Source: JAGVSR01 sp031413815
GTDB lineage: Bacteria > Pseudomonadota > Alphaproteobacteria > Rhizobiales > Hyphomicrobiaceae
DNA length: 24,715 nt
Assembly (NCBI GenBank): GCA_031413815.1
Contig: JANOFU010000116.1
Location: forward strand, 1-24,715
Direction: 5' to 3'
Part shown: positions 7,010-13,804 of the stretch, piece after piece
How positions within the stretch are numbered: position 1 is the first letter of the stretch
Layout: each line of letters opens with the position of its first letter
Notes under the pieces: model-generated
Told to the model about the DNA's origin: nothing
The model's database searches: none
Seen by the model: only the letters and a program-made list of their open reading frames with translations
Program-made: the position numbers and the translations under genes

Positions 7010-7879
7010 ATGTCGAAGTCCATTGTTTTTGCAACAGCGTGTCTGACGTTTGCGCTCGGCACAGTCGCCAGCACCATGGCGGGCGAACAGCTTCGCCAGC
7101 GCCCAGACCGCCCGGATCGCGACCGGCCTGGCTACGGCGATCGCGGCCCTGGCGCAGGTGATCGCGACCGTGACCGGGCAGGACCCGGATATGGTGACGG
7201 CCGTGACGATGAGCGCCGCTATGGTCCCGGCGATTGGGAGCTCATTGGCGAAGCCAAGATTGTGCCGCGTGTCGAACGGCACGTGATTGACATTGATCCG
7301 GAGGCCGGCCGCGTTGGCCGCATCGGTCTCAAAATCCAGGATAGCGATATCGAGTTGATCGATGTTGAGATCCGCTATCTGAACGGCGAAAAACAAACTG
7401 TTCCAATGCGGCAGGTGATCAAGGCTGGCGGGCAGAGCACCGTCATTGAGCTGACCGGCGAAGCCAGACGCATCGAAAACGTCGCGGTGTCGTATATCCC
7501 GCGCGGGCCCGTGAAGTTGTCTTTGTTTGGCGAGCCGGCGCGGCGCTTGCGGCCGGGCGCGCGCTGGGAACCGCTGGGCTGTCAGAAGGTCGGATTTCTC
7601 GATGACAAGGATGTCATTCGCGTTGGCCGGGACGACGGCCGGTTCCGTGCGATCAAGCTGACTGTCGATGGGAACAAGGTTCGCTTAGTGCGCCTGCGCG
7701 TCGTGTATGCCAATGGCCAAGCCGAAGACCTCGCCGTCAGAACCGTCATTCCTGAGGGCACCGAGACGCGGCCATTCGAATTGACGGGCCGGCGGCGCGG
7801 CATCGAGCGGATAGAGCTGCAGTATCTGCCGCAGTTGAACTTCGGGGGTCGCGCGTCCGTGTGCGCTTATGGGATGTAA
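7010..7879 (+). CDS. Exported protein with tandem DUF2541-like domains
   Basis: The 289-residue product starts with a clear signal peptide (SIVFATACLTFALGTVASTMA, cleavage after about residue 24). A highly charged, low-complexity linker follows (about 28-74), rich in Arg, Asp, Pro and Gly in repeats like RPDRPDRDRPGYGDRG. Two copies of one beta-rich unit come next, at about 76-172 (WELIGEAKIV ... IRYLNGEKQTVPMRQVIKAGGQ ... IPRG) and 186-287 (WEPLGCQKVGF ... RVVYANGQAEDLAVRTVIPEGTE ... NFGGRASVCAY). The second carries the WE-LGCQKV and NFGGRA-VC marks of the DUF2541 family and a Cys pair (about 191 and 285); the first lacks both cysteines. The family has no known function. AGGAG lies 7 bases before the ATG. 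It is followed 76 bases on by another small exported protein gene. Confidence 0.8.
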   Translation: MSKSIVFATACLTFALGTVASTMAGEQLRQRPDRPDRDRPGYGDRGPGAGDRDRDRAGPGYGDGRDDERRYGPGDWELIGEAKIVPRVERHVIDIDPEAGRVGRIGLKIQDSDIELIDVEIRYLNGEKQTVPMRQVIKAGGQSTVIELTGEARRIENVAVSYIPRGPVKLSLFGEPARRLRPGARWEPLGCQKVGFLDDKDVIRVGRDDGRFRAIKLTVDGNKVRLVRLRVVYANGQAEDLAVRTVIPEGTETRPFELTGRRRGIERIELQYLPQLNFGGRASVCAYGM

Positions 7880-7955
7880 GTCTGGGGGATGTAGCGCTGA
7901 GATCAAACCGGATTTGGGTCCACGCCGGGGCCAACTCAATCGAAGGAAGCAGTCA

Positions 7956-8222
7956 ATGATCGTACGAGCAACACTTGCAGCTGCCGGTGCCGCCATTGTT
8001 ATGTCGGGTGCTGCCGTCGCTGCAGCACCCACCAACAAGGATGCATGCCTCGCGAAGGCCTTCGAGCTTGCGGAACAGTCCGCCAAGAAGAAGCTGCCTG
8101 AAGCGCAGGCTGGCAAAGTCGAGCAACTTGTGACGGCGCTGGAAGCTGATTGCGCTGGCGGCGACATGGCCAAGGCCGAGGCATCCATCAAAGCCGTCGA
8201 GGATGCGATTGCAGGCAAGTGA
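7956..8222 (+). CDS. Small exported helical protein of unknown function
   Basis: The product has 88 residues. A signal peptide (MIVRATLAAAGAAIVMSGAA, cleavage near residue 24-26, AVAAA) precedes a short mature part of about 62 residues that is helical and charged, with two cysteines (in DACLAKAF and ADCAGGD) that could form a disulfide between two helices. The frame is open further upstream to 7869, but only the ATG at 7956 gives a signal peptide and has GAAGGA in front, so I chose it. I do not recognise the family. It may share a transcript with the tandem DUF2541 gene ahead of it; the 3' end runs into the perfect inverted repeat at 8225-8262. Confidence 0.75.
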   Translation: MIVRATLAAAGAAIVMSGAAVAAAPTNKDACLAKAFELAEQSAKKKLPEAQAGKVEQLVTALEADCAGGDMAKAEASIKAVEDAIAGK

Positions 8223-8224
8223 GG

Positions 8225-8262
8225 AATGGGGTCAGGCACCCCTAAAGGTGCCTGACCCCATT
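8225..8262. terminator. Perfect 16-bp inverted repeat between convergent genes
   Basis: aatggggtcaggcacc (8225-8240) and ggtgcctgaccccatt (8247-8262) are perfect reverse complements around loop cctaaa. It lies 2 bases after one stop codon and 4 bases before the stop of the converging P450 gene, so it can end transcription from both sides, although no long T-run follows on either strand. The GGGGTCAGGCACC core resembles widely dispersed intergenic palindromes, and a related core occurs at 19482-19506. Confidence 0.7.
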
Positions 8263-8266
8263 TCTA

Positions 8267-9634
8267 CTAACTCAACTCCCGCACGCGGAACATCAGCCCG
8301 CCTTTGGGCGTCAGCGTTACGGTGCCGTTGATGCCGGGCGGTTCGGTGCCGGTGTACTCGGGCCTGAAGCGGCGGAGAAGGATCGACAGCGCGAGTGTGT
8401 TCTCCACCTGGCTCATGGCCCCGCCGATGCACGAGCGCTTGCCTGCGCCGAACGGCAGGTAGGAATACTTGACCTGCTTTTTCGTGTTACCGGCCATCCA
8501 GCGCTCAGGGCGAAACTCTTCCGGCTCATCCCAAAACTTCGGGTTGTGGTGCGCGCCATAGGCGAACAGCACCACGCGGTCGCCGGGGTTCACATCTTTA
8601 CCGCCGATGACGTCTGGCTGGGTGGCGACGCGGATCAAGCCCCAGATTGGGGGATAAAGCCGCATGGTCTCTTGAATGACCGCGCGGGTGAAGGCGAGTG
8701 CCGAGTAGTCCGCAGCCGTCGGGTCGCGGTCGCCGTAGGTCGCTTCGCCTTCCTTGCGGATGCGGTCGGCAGCTTCCGGGTGCTTCGAGGTCAAATACAT
8801 GGCCCACGCGAGCGTCAGCGCCGTTGTCTCAGTGCCGGCCCACAGGTACTGCTTGAGCTCATCGATCGCCTGCTGGTGATCGAACTCCGGCACGTTGGGG
8901 TCAGCGACGACGGCCTCGATCATTTTCAGCAGCGTGCGCTCGCGCTCTTCACGCGGTTCGGCATCAAATACCATGGGCGGCACGTTGGCCCAGACTTCCA
9001 TGGCCTTCGCCGCGTTTTCTTCCGTCAACTCGAATTCTTCGCCGTTGATGACTTTTAAGCGGATCGCCTTGTGGTTCATCACGTCGGTGTAGGTCTTGAC
9101 GCACTTGAACACGAAGTGCGGATTGAATGGCATGTCGCGGTCAAACAGCGCCTTGCAGATCATGTCGGCGGCGAGCGTCCAGGTCTGCTCGACCATCTCG
9201 AATTTTTCGCCGGTCTGGGCGAGATCAGCCCACAAGTCCATCTTGGTGCGAATGGCGGCGAGGAAGTAGGGGATGTATTCGGCGAACATATCGGGGTGGA
9301 ACGCCGGCTGCTGCGGCATGCGGATCTTCTGCCACAGGGCACCATCGTGCGTGATCATCGACTTACCGAACACCGGCTTCAGGCCGTCGAAATATTTGAT
9401 GTAGTCGTCGGCCTTTGCGACAAGCACGTGCTTGAAATGCTCCGGCTCGCTGAGGAACACGACGCGCTGGTTCGCCATGTTGACGGCGATCACCGGCCCA
9501 TAGCGCTCGGCCATCATCTGCAAGGTGCGCATCGGGTTCTCCGGATCGCCCTTGGTGAGCGCCGAGAGCTTGAACCAAATACTGCTTTCCTCGCCGAGGC
9601 CTTGGGTGTGGCCGGCTTGGGGCTGCGCCGTCAT
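8267..9634 (-). CDS. Cytochrome P450
   Basis: The 455-residue soluble protein is a heme-thiolate monooxygenase. The oxygen-activating I-helix motif is AGTETT (266-271), the K-helix ExxR is ETMR (322-325), the meander PERW appears at about 376-379, and the heme loop is FGAGKRSCIG (395-404) with Cys402 as the heme ligand. PEHFKHVL and WQKIRMPQQPAF near the N-terminus are typical of helix B-C. There is no membrane anchor, as in most bacterial P450s. GGAG lies 8 bases before the ATG. No ferredoxin, ferredoxin reductase or fused reductase is encoded nearby, so electrons must come from partners elsewhere; the substrate cannot be read from the sequence. The overall form is closer to the fatty-acid-hydroxylase-like CYP4/CYP102-type than to P450cam, by impression only. 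Confidence 0.95.
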   Translation of the reverse strand: MTAQPQAGHTQGLGEESSIWFKLSALTKGDPENPMRTLQMMAERYGPVIAVNMANQRVVFLSEPEHFKHVLVAKADDYIKYFDGLKPVFGKSMITHDGALWQKIRMPQQPAFHPDMFAEYIPYFLAAIRTKMDLWADLAQTGEKFEMVEQTWTLAADMICKALFDRDMPFNPHFVFKCVKTYTDVMNHKAIRLKVINGEEFELTEENAAKAMEVWANVPPMVFDAEPREERERTLLKMIEAVVADPNVPEFDHQQAIDELKQYLWAGTETTALTLAWAMYLTSKHPEAADRIRKEGEATYGDRDPTAADYSALAFTRAVIQETMRLYPPIWGLIRVATQPDVIGGKDVNPGDRVVLFAYGAHHNPKFWDEPEEFRPERWMAGNTKKQVKYSYLPFGAGKRSCIGGAMSQVENTLALSILLRRFRPEYTGTEPPGINGTVTLTPKGGLMFRVRELS

Positions 9635-9845
9635 ACTGTGTCTCCGGACCGCGAGCCGCGGCCTAACCGTCGTGCAATCGAAATGGTCATGTCCCCCGAG
9701 GCACGTTCAGCGGCCCTCAGCACTGCGTGCAAGGTGACGCTCAAACCTCTTCAGTCATATTCGGACTTAGGTTTACGCGAAGTCTCGCGCGGAACAGACA
9801 ACCAACCGTAAGAATTGACTAACACCGGGGTAAGGCTAGGTCCAT

Positions 9846-9861
9846 GCGGCGGTGCCGCCGC
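9846..9861 (-). terminator. GC-rich hairpin downstream of purN (weak terminator candidate)
   Basis: gcggcg (9846-9851) pairs with cgccgc (9856-9861) around gtgc. It lies about 55 bases beyond the purN stop, inside the 282-base gap between purN and the P450 start. The T-run (9868-9872) is on the side suited to plus-strand transcription, so as a minus-strand terminator it is not classical. Nothing else in 9635-9916 looks like a gene. Confidence 0.3.
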
Positions 9862-9916
9862 GCGTCATTTTTGGCAGGCAAGCGCGTTTACTTTGCAACG
9901 GTTATGTATCGCGCAA

Positions 9917-10573
9917 CTAGAAATTGGGTGAAAACAGGGTTATTTCCGGATTTGTATCAACTGAATACTTAACACTTTCCCCATCCATTTGAATTTGGCC
10001 GCCTGCATACAGGCGGACAACATGCGGGTACAGCTTGTGCTCGGCCGCAAGCACGCGGGCCCCGAGTCTATCCGGTGTATCACCTTGCAGGACTGGCACG
10101 GCTGCTTGGCCAAGAATTGGCCCCTCGTCCATCTCCGGGCGCACAAGGTGCACGGTGCACCCAGCCACCTTCACGCCAGCGGCCAGGGCCCGCTCGTGAG
10201 TGCGAAGTCCTTTGAACGACGGCAGTAGGGCGGGATGGATGTTCAGCATACGGTTGTGCCACTGGCTGACAAAGTCAGCCGTCATCAGCCGCATGAAGCC
10301 GGCGAGGCACACAAGATCAACTTGTGAAGTTGTGAGCACGCTCCGAAGCTGGCCTTCGAAATGCGCGCGGCTCTCGTACCGCTTGTGATCGAGTCCCAGT
10401 GCTGGAATGCCTTGAGCCTTCGCCCAGTCGAGGCCCGCCGCATCGGGCCGGTTTGAAATCACGACAACGACTTCGCCCGGATAGTCCGGTGCGCGCGCGG
10501 CCTCGACGAGGCTCATCATGTTGGAGCCGCGGCCGGAGATCAGAATGGCGATGCGTTTGCGGGGTTGGGTCAT
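9917..10573 (-). CDS. purN: Phosphoribosylglycinamide formyltransferase
   Basis: PurN moves the formyl group from 10-formyl-tetrahydrofolate to glycinamide ribonucleotide, the third step of purine synthesis. The 218 residues are the usual length. The N-terminal ISGRGSNM (13-19) is the phosphate-binding loop. The catalytic residues are visible: Asn111 and His113 in NIHPALLPSF, and Asp149 in EMDEGPI, with GCTVHLV in between. Its ATG overlaps the purM stop as ATGA, so it is translationally coupled and expressed from the purM side. The C-terminal 20 or so residues (after GGQIQMDG) are variable in the family. No unusual residue is seen. Confidence 0.97.
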   Translation of the reverse strand: MTQPRKRIAILISGRGSNMMSLVEAARAPDYPGEVVVVISNRPDAAGLDWAKAQGIPALGLDHKRYESRAHFEGQLRSVLTTSQVDLVCLAGFMRLMTADFVSQWHNRMLNIHPALLPSFKGLRTHERALAAGVKVAGCTVHLVRPEMDEGPILGQAAVPVLQGDTPDRLGARVLAAEHKLYPHVVRLYAGGQIQMDGESVKYSVDTNPEITLFSPNF

Positions 10574-11703
10574 AGGTCATCTACTTTGAGCTTACCCTCA
10601 TACGACACCGCCCACGCGTCGCCCTTGCCCTTTGCTGAAGACCGCTCGCCACCCGGCGGAGTGATCTCACCGATGACGATGGGTGCTTCGCCGGCAGCTC
10701 GTAACGCCGTGACGACCTCGTCTGCGCGCGCTTTCTCAACAACCACGATCATGCCGATGCCGCAGTTGAATGTGCGCAGCATTTCTGTGTCGTCGAGGCG
10801 GCCAGCTTGGGCGAGCCAACCAAACACGGGCGGCATCTTGAAACTTGAAAGATCGATGCGGGCTGCAACCGTATTCGGCAGCACGCGCGGAAGGTTCTCG
10901 GATAGGCCGCCACCTGTGATGTGGGACAAGCCCTTTATCGCGCCGGTTTTGCCGCCGCCTGTGGCTTTGATCGCCGCAAGCAAGGGTTTCACATAAATGC
11001 GCGTGGGCGTCAGCAGCGCCTCGCCAAAGGTGGTGCCCTTAGCCCATGAGGCGTCGTGGTCCCAATCGACGTGGTCTTCCGCCATGAGGCGGCGCACCAG
11101 TGAATAGCCATTCGAATGGACGCCGGACGAGGGCAGCCCAATCAAAACGTCACCAGGCTCGATGTCGCGGCGCGGAAGGATTTCGCCCCGCTCAACCGCG
11201 CCAACGGCAAAACCTGCCAGATCGTAATCGCCGCGCTGGTACATGCCGGGCATTTCTGCGGTTTCGCCGCCGATCAACGCGCAGCCAGCCAGTCTACAGC
11301 CGTCGGCAATGCCAGCGATCACGTCGCGCGCGACTGCGACATCCAAACTTCCTGTTGCGAAGTAATCCAGAAAGAACAGCGGTTCGGCGCCCTGCACGAC
11401 CAGGTCGTTGACGCACATGGCGACGAGGTCGATGCCAATGGTCTTGTGCTGGCCGCTTTCGATGGCAATTTTGAGTTTGGTGCCGACGCCATCGTTGGCG
11501 GCGACCAGAACCGGATCGCGAAATCCTGCGGCCTTCAAATCGAACAATCCACCGAAGCCGCCGAGATCGGCGTCGGCACCCGCACGCCGCGTCGCTTTCA
11601 CGAGGGGCTTGATGGCCTCGACCAGCGCATTTCCGGCATCGATATCGACACCTGACTCGCGGTAGGTGATGGACCCTTTCGCGGCGTCTTTTGGCTGGAC
11701 CAT
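10570..11703 (-). CDS. purM: Phosphoribosylformylglycinamidine cyclo-ligase
   Basis: PurM closes the imidazole ring, making aminoimidazole ribotide from formylglycinamidine ribotide with ATP. The 377-residue product shows GVDIDAGN (18-25), the ATP-binding LVAANDGVGTKLKIA (66-80), ID-VAMCVND (91-100), IGGETAEMPGMY (144-155), DLAGFAVG, GLPSSGVHSNGYSL and HITGGGLSENLPR, all in family order. The frame stays open for another 65 codons upstream to 11898, but the added sequence is Arg/Ser-rich and not conserved in PurM. The ATG at 11703 has GAGG in front and gives a normal length. purM leads the two-gene purM-purN unit and is divergent from the DUF2066 gene, a layout I know from several alphaproteobacteria. 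Confidence 0.96.
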   Translation of the reverse strand: MVQPKDAAKGSITYRESGVDIDAGNALVEAIKPLVKATRRAGADADLGGFGGLFDLKAAGFRDPVLVAANDGVGTKLKIAIESGQHKTIGIDLVAMCVNDLVVQGAEPLFFLDYFATGSLDVAVARDVIAGIADGCRLAGCALIGGETAEMPGMYQRGDYDLAGFAVGAVERGEILPRRDIEPGDVLIGLPSSGVHSNGYSLVRRLMAEDHVDWDHDASWAKGTTFGEALLTPTRIYVKPLLAAIKATGGGKTGAIKGLSHITGGGLSENLPRVLPNTVAARIDLSSFKMPPVFGWLAQAGRLDDTEMLRTFNCGIGMIVVVEKARADEVVTALRAAGEAPIVIGEITPPGGERSSAKGKGDAWAVSYEGKLKVDDL

Positions 11704-11851
11704 TGGGCCTCGGTGTGGTTTCGCTGCGGAGCCGGAGTTGAGTGGCGTCCATAGCGCCGGAACAAGTGGCCGCCAGGCAAACGTGTTCAGAACCCTACTT
11801 TCGCCCGATTGCTCGCGGGAAGTGAGGGACCTAACAGCAAAGCTGCGGCTC

Positions 11852-11875
11852 GGCAACCGCGACACGGCGGTTGCC
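11852..11875. repeat. Perfect 9-bp inverted repeat in the purM/DUF2066 divergent promoter region
   Basis: ggcaaccgc (11852-11860) and gcggttgcc (11867-11875) are perfect reverse complements with spacer gacacg. It lies 42 bases before the DUF2066 start and about 150 bases before the purM start, so it could be an operator or a leader hairpin. A smaller dyad, tcac-ttc-gtga, follows at about 11885-11895. No known regulator motif is recognised. Confidence 0.45.
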
Positions 11876-11916
11876 AACGGACGATCACTTCGTGACACCG
11901 GTAATGGGGAATTCGC

Positions 11917-13047
11917 TTGAATTTTAGGATCTTGATCGCAACTGCGGTGTTCTTTGTACCGGTGGCGTTGGTGCTAGGAGTGCCCGCAAACGCCTTGTCG
12001 CCCGTCGACAAGCCCTACACGATCGCCAACTACCCCGTGGAAGCACGCGCCAAGGATGCGGTGACTGCCAAGGAGAAGGCGCTGGCCGATGGTCAGCAGG
12101 CCGCGTTCCGTTCGCTATTGAAGCGCATCGTGCCGGTGACGGCCTATCGCAGCCTTGATCGGTTAAAAGCGATGCCGGCCGCTGATCTGATCGATGGCGT
12201 CGCCGTCCGTTCAGAGCAGAACTCGGCAACTGAGTATATCGCCAGTCTTGACTTCACCTTCCAGCCCGAAGCCATCCGCGACCTCCTGCGCCGCGAAGGC
12301 GTGCCATTCGTCGATACGCAAGCTCCCCCCACGGTTCTGATCCCCGTGACACGCGATGCCCAATCGGCGGCCGGTGGTGATGGCGAATTCCGGCCAGCGA
12401 GTGGAACCTGGGCGCAGGTTTGGCAGGGCCTTGATCTGTCGAACTCCGTCGCACCGGTGCGCACGGAAGCATTGCGCAAAGAAATTCATGCCGACACGCT
12501 GCGTATGCTGTCCAACGGCGAAGGCGCGCCTGGACGCATTCTGGCCAGTGAATACAAGGCCGACCGGATCGTGGTTGCGATTGCGGACGTCGATACGCAG
12601 GCCAAGCGCGTGCACGTCATGCTGGCTGGCGAGGATGCCGCCGGGCCGTTTTCCTGGAAGCACAGTTACCGGTTGAGTGACGGCGATTTGGCTTACACGC
12701 TTGAGTTGGCGGCGGTCGTTTCGCTTGGCGTGCTGGAGGGCCGCTGGAAAGCGCGCCAAGCACCAAGCGGAGCGGCCACAACGGCGGCCTACGGTTCCGC
12801 GGTGGCGGCCGACATCCAATTGCGAGTGCAATACAATGGACTTGAGGAATGGAATGAGCTCCGCCGCCGGCTGCTGGAAACCCCTGGCATCGACGATGTT
12901 CGCATCGGGGCTGTCTCACCCCGCTCGGCGGACGTGTTTCTTAAGTATCCCGGCGGCGGTGTAGCACTCGTTGGTCCCATGTCTCAACAGGGGCTGGCCA
13001 TGCAGGGCGCAGGCGGTGAGGCTTGGACCGTCCGCTCTTCGAACTGA
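11917..13047 (+). CDS. DUF2066 domain-containing exported protein
   Basis: The 376-residue protein starts with a signal peptide (ILIATAVFFVPVALVLGVPANA, cleavage after about residue 27) and continues as a DUF2066-type protein. Typical parts are the early YTIANYPVEARAKDAVTAKEKAL segment, FRSLLKRIVP, SEQNSATEYIASLDFTF, and the later ADRIVVAIAD and YTLELAAVVSLGVLEGRWK. It is predicted to be periplasmic. The family's function is not established. The start is TTG at 11917, with GGGGA at 11906-11910 six bases ahead; no ATG gives the signal peptide. Two genes on, membrane lipid and transporter proteins follow on the same strand. Confidence 0.85.
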   Translation: MNFRILIATAVFFVPVALVLGVPANALSPVDKPYTIANYPVEARAKDAVTAKEKALADGQQAAFRSLLKRIVPVTAYRSLDRLKAMPAADLIDGVAVRSEQNSATEYIASLDFTFQPEAIRDLLRREGVPFVDTQAPPTVLIPVTRDAQSAAGGDGEFRPASGTWAQVWQGLDLSNSVAPVRTEALRKEIHADTLRMLSNGEGAPGRILASEYKADRIVVAIADVDTQAKRVHVMLAGEDAAGPFSWKHSYRLSDGDLAYTLELAAVVSLGVLEGRWKARQAPSGAATTAAYGSAVAADIQLRVQYNGLEEWNELRRRLLETPGIDDVRIGAVSPRSADVFLKYPGGGVALVGPMSQQGLAMQGAGGEAWTVRSSN

Positions 13048-13062
13048 CGTCTCCGGATAATT

Positions 13063-13090
13063 TTGACAATCGGCGTTTTTTGAGTGAAAC
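13063..13090 (+). promoter_or_regulatory. Possible promoter ahead of pgsA-like gene
   Basis: A consensus TTGACA lies at 13063-13068, with TGAAAC at 13085-13090 after 16 bases as a weak -10. It is the only good -35 element I see in the 164-base gap between the DUF2066 stop and the phosphatidyltransferase gene. The poor -10 keeps this tentative. Confidence 0.3.
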
Positions 13091-13185
13091 GCTCGACGCT
13101 GTTGGGGCCAAGCACTAGTCTTGGGTCTCGGCTGAGTTGTCGCCAAGATGCCGTTGCGCGGCACCCAGGCTCGTTGATTGGAGAT

Positions 13186-13199
13186 GCGCCGCAAGGCGC
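13186..13199 (+). promoter_or_regulatory. GCAA-tetraloop hairpin directly before a ribosome binding site
   Basis: gcgcc (13186-13190), gcaa and ggcgc (13195-13199) form a five-base-pair stem capped by a GNRA-type tetraloop. The AAGGA ribosome binding site of the next gene starts three bases later at 13202. It may insulate or modulate translation initiation; this is inference. Confidence 0.4.
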
Positions 13200-13211
13200 C
13201 TAAGGACCTCT

Positions 13212-13772
13212 GTGAGCATCCCTAACCTCATCACGATTGGCCGGGTCATTTTGGTGCCCGTCATTTTCTGGCTGCTGCTCACGGGTCAGACACAGCTCGC
13301 GTTCTTTGCCTTCGTGGTCGCTGGCATCTCGGATGCGGTCGATGGCTATCTCGCTAAGACCTATCATTGGGAAACGGAGCTGGGCGCCTATCTCGATCCT
13401 CTGGCCGATAAGCTTCTGATCGTCAGTATTTTTGTTGCCTTGGGAGTGAAGGGTGCGTTGCCGTCATGGTTGGTCATCGCGGTGGTGTCGCGCGACATCT
13501 TGATTGTCACTGGCGTCGTGCTGACGTGGCTCCTTGGGCGTCCCGTTGAGATCAAGCCGCTTGCAGTCAGCAAGGCCAATACGACCGCTCAGATCGTCCT
13601 GGCCGCGACGGTTCTAGCCGATCAGGGGTTCTCGTTGGGCCTTGATGTCCTGTGCACGGTCTTGATCTGGGTCACAGGCGCGTTGACGATTGCCTCTCTT
13701 GCCGCCTATCTCGATGCGTGGCTGCGGCATATGTCGGGAACTGAGCCACCGCCTGCCGGCGGGACGCCTTAG
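13212..13772 (+). CDS. CDP-alcohol phosphatidyltransferase family protein (PgsA-like)
   Basis: The 186-residue integral membrane protein belongs to the CDP-alcohol phosphatidyltransferases, which join a CDP-activated lipid to an alcohol in phospholipid synthesis. It starts SIPNLITIGRVILVPVIFW, as phosphatidylglycerophosphate synthases do. The catalytic signature runs from Asp41 to Asp66: D-x2-D-G-x2-A-K-x8-G-x3-D-x3-D. The acidic residues and glycines are all present, but the usual Arg after Ala is Lys49. About five hydrophobic helices are visible. GTG at 13212 has AAGGA 5 bases before it; an in-frame start at 13137 adds a Cys/Arg-rich sequence that is not family-like. It could be a true PgsA or a paralogue; the substrate alcohol is not certain. 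Confidence 0.85.
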   Translation: MSIPNLITIGRVILVPVIFWLLLTGQTQLAFFAFVVAGISDAVDGYLAKTYHWETELGAYLDPLADKLLIVSIFVALGVKGALPSWLVIAVVSRDILIVTGVVLTWLLGRPVEIKPLAVSKANTTAQIVLAATVLADQGFSLGLDVLCTVLIWVTGALTIASLAAYLDAWLRHMSGTEPPPAGGTP

Positions 13773-13804
13773 GACCGGCGCTTTAGCGCTGCAAGCCTCG
13801 GGCA

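Noticed and set aside
9071..9811. Plus-strand 246-codon frame antisense to the P450 gene
   Set aside because: The P450 has all of its motifs on the minus strand; the plus frame is His/Arg/Glu-rich, with no known domain.
11704..11898. 65-codon N-terminal extension of PurM
   Set aside because: The sequence is Arg/Ser-rich and not conserved in PurM; the ATG at 11703 gives usual length and has a ribosome binding site.
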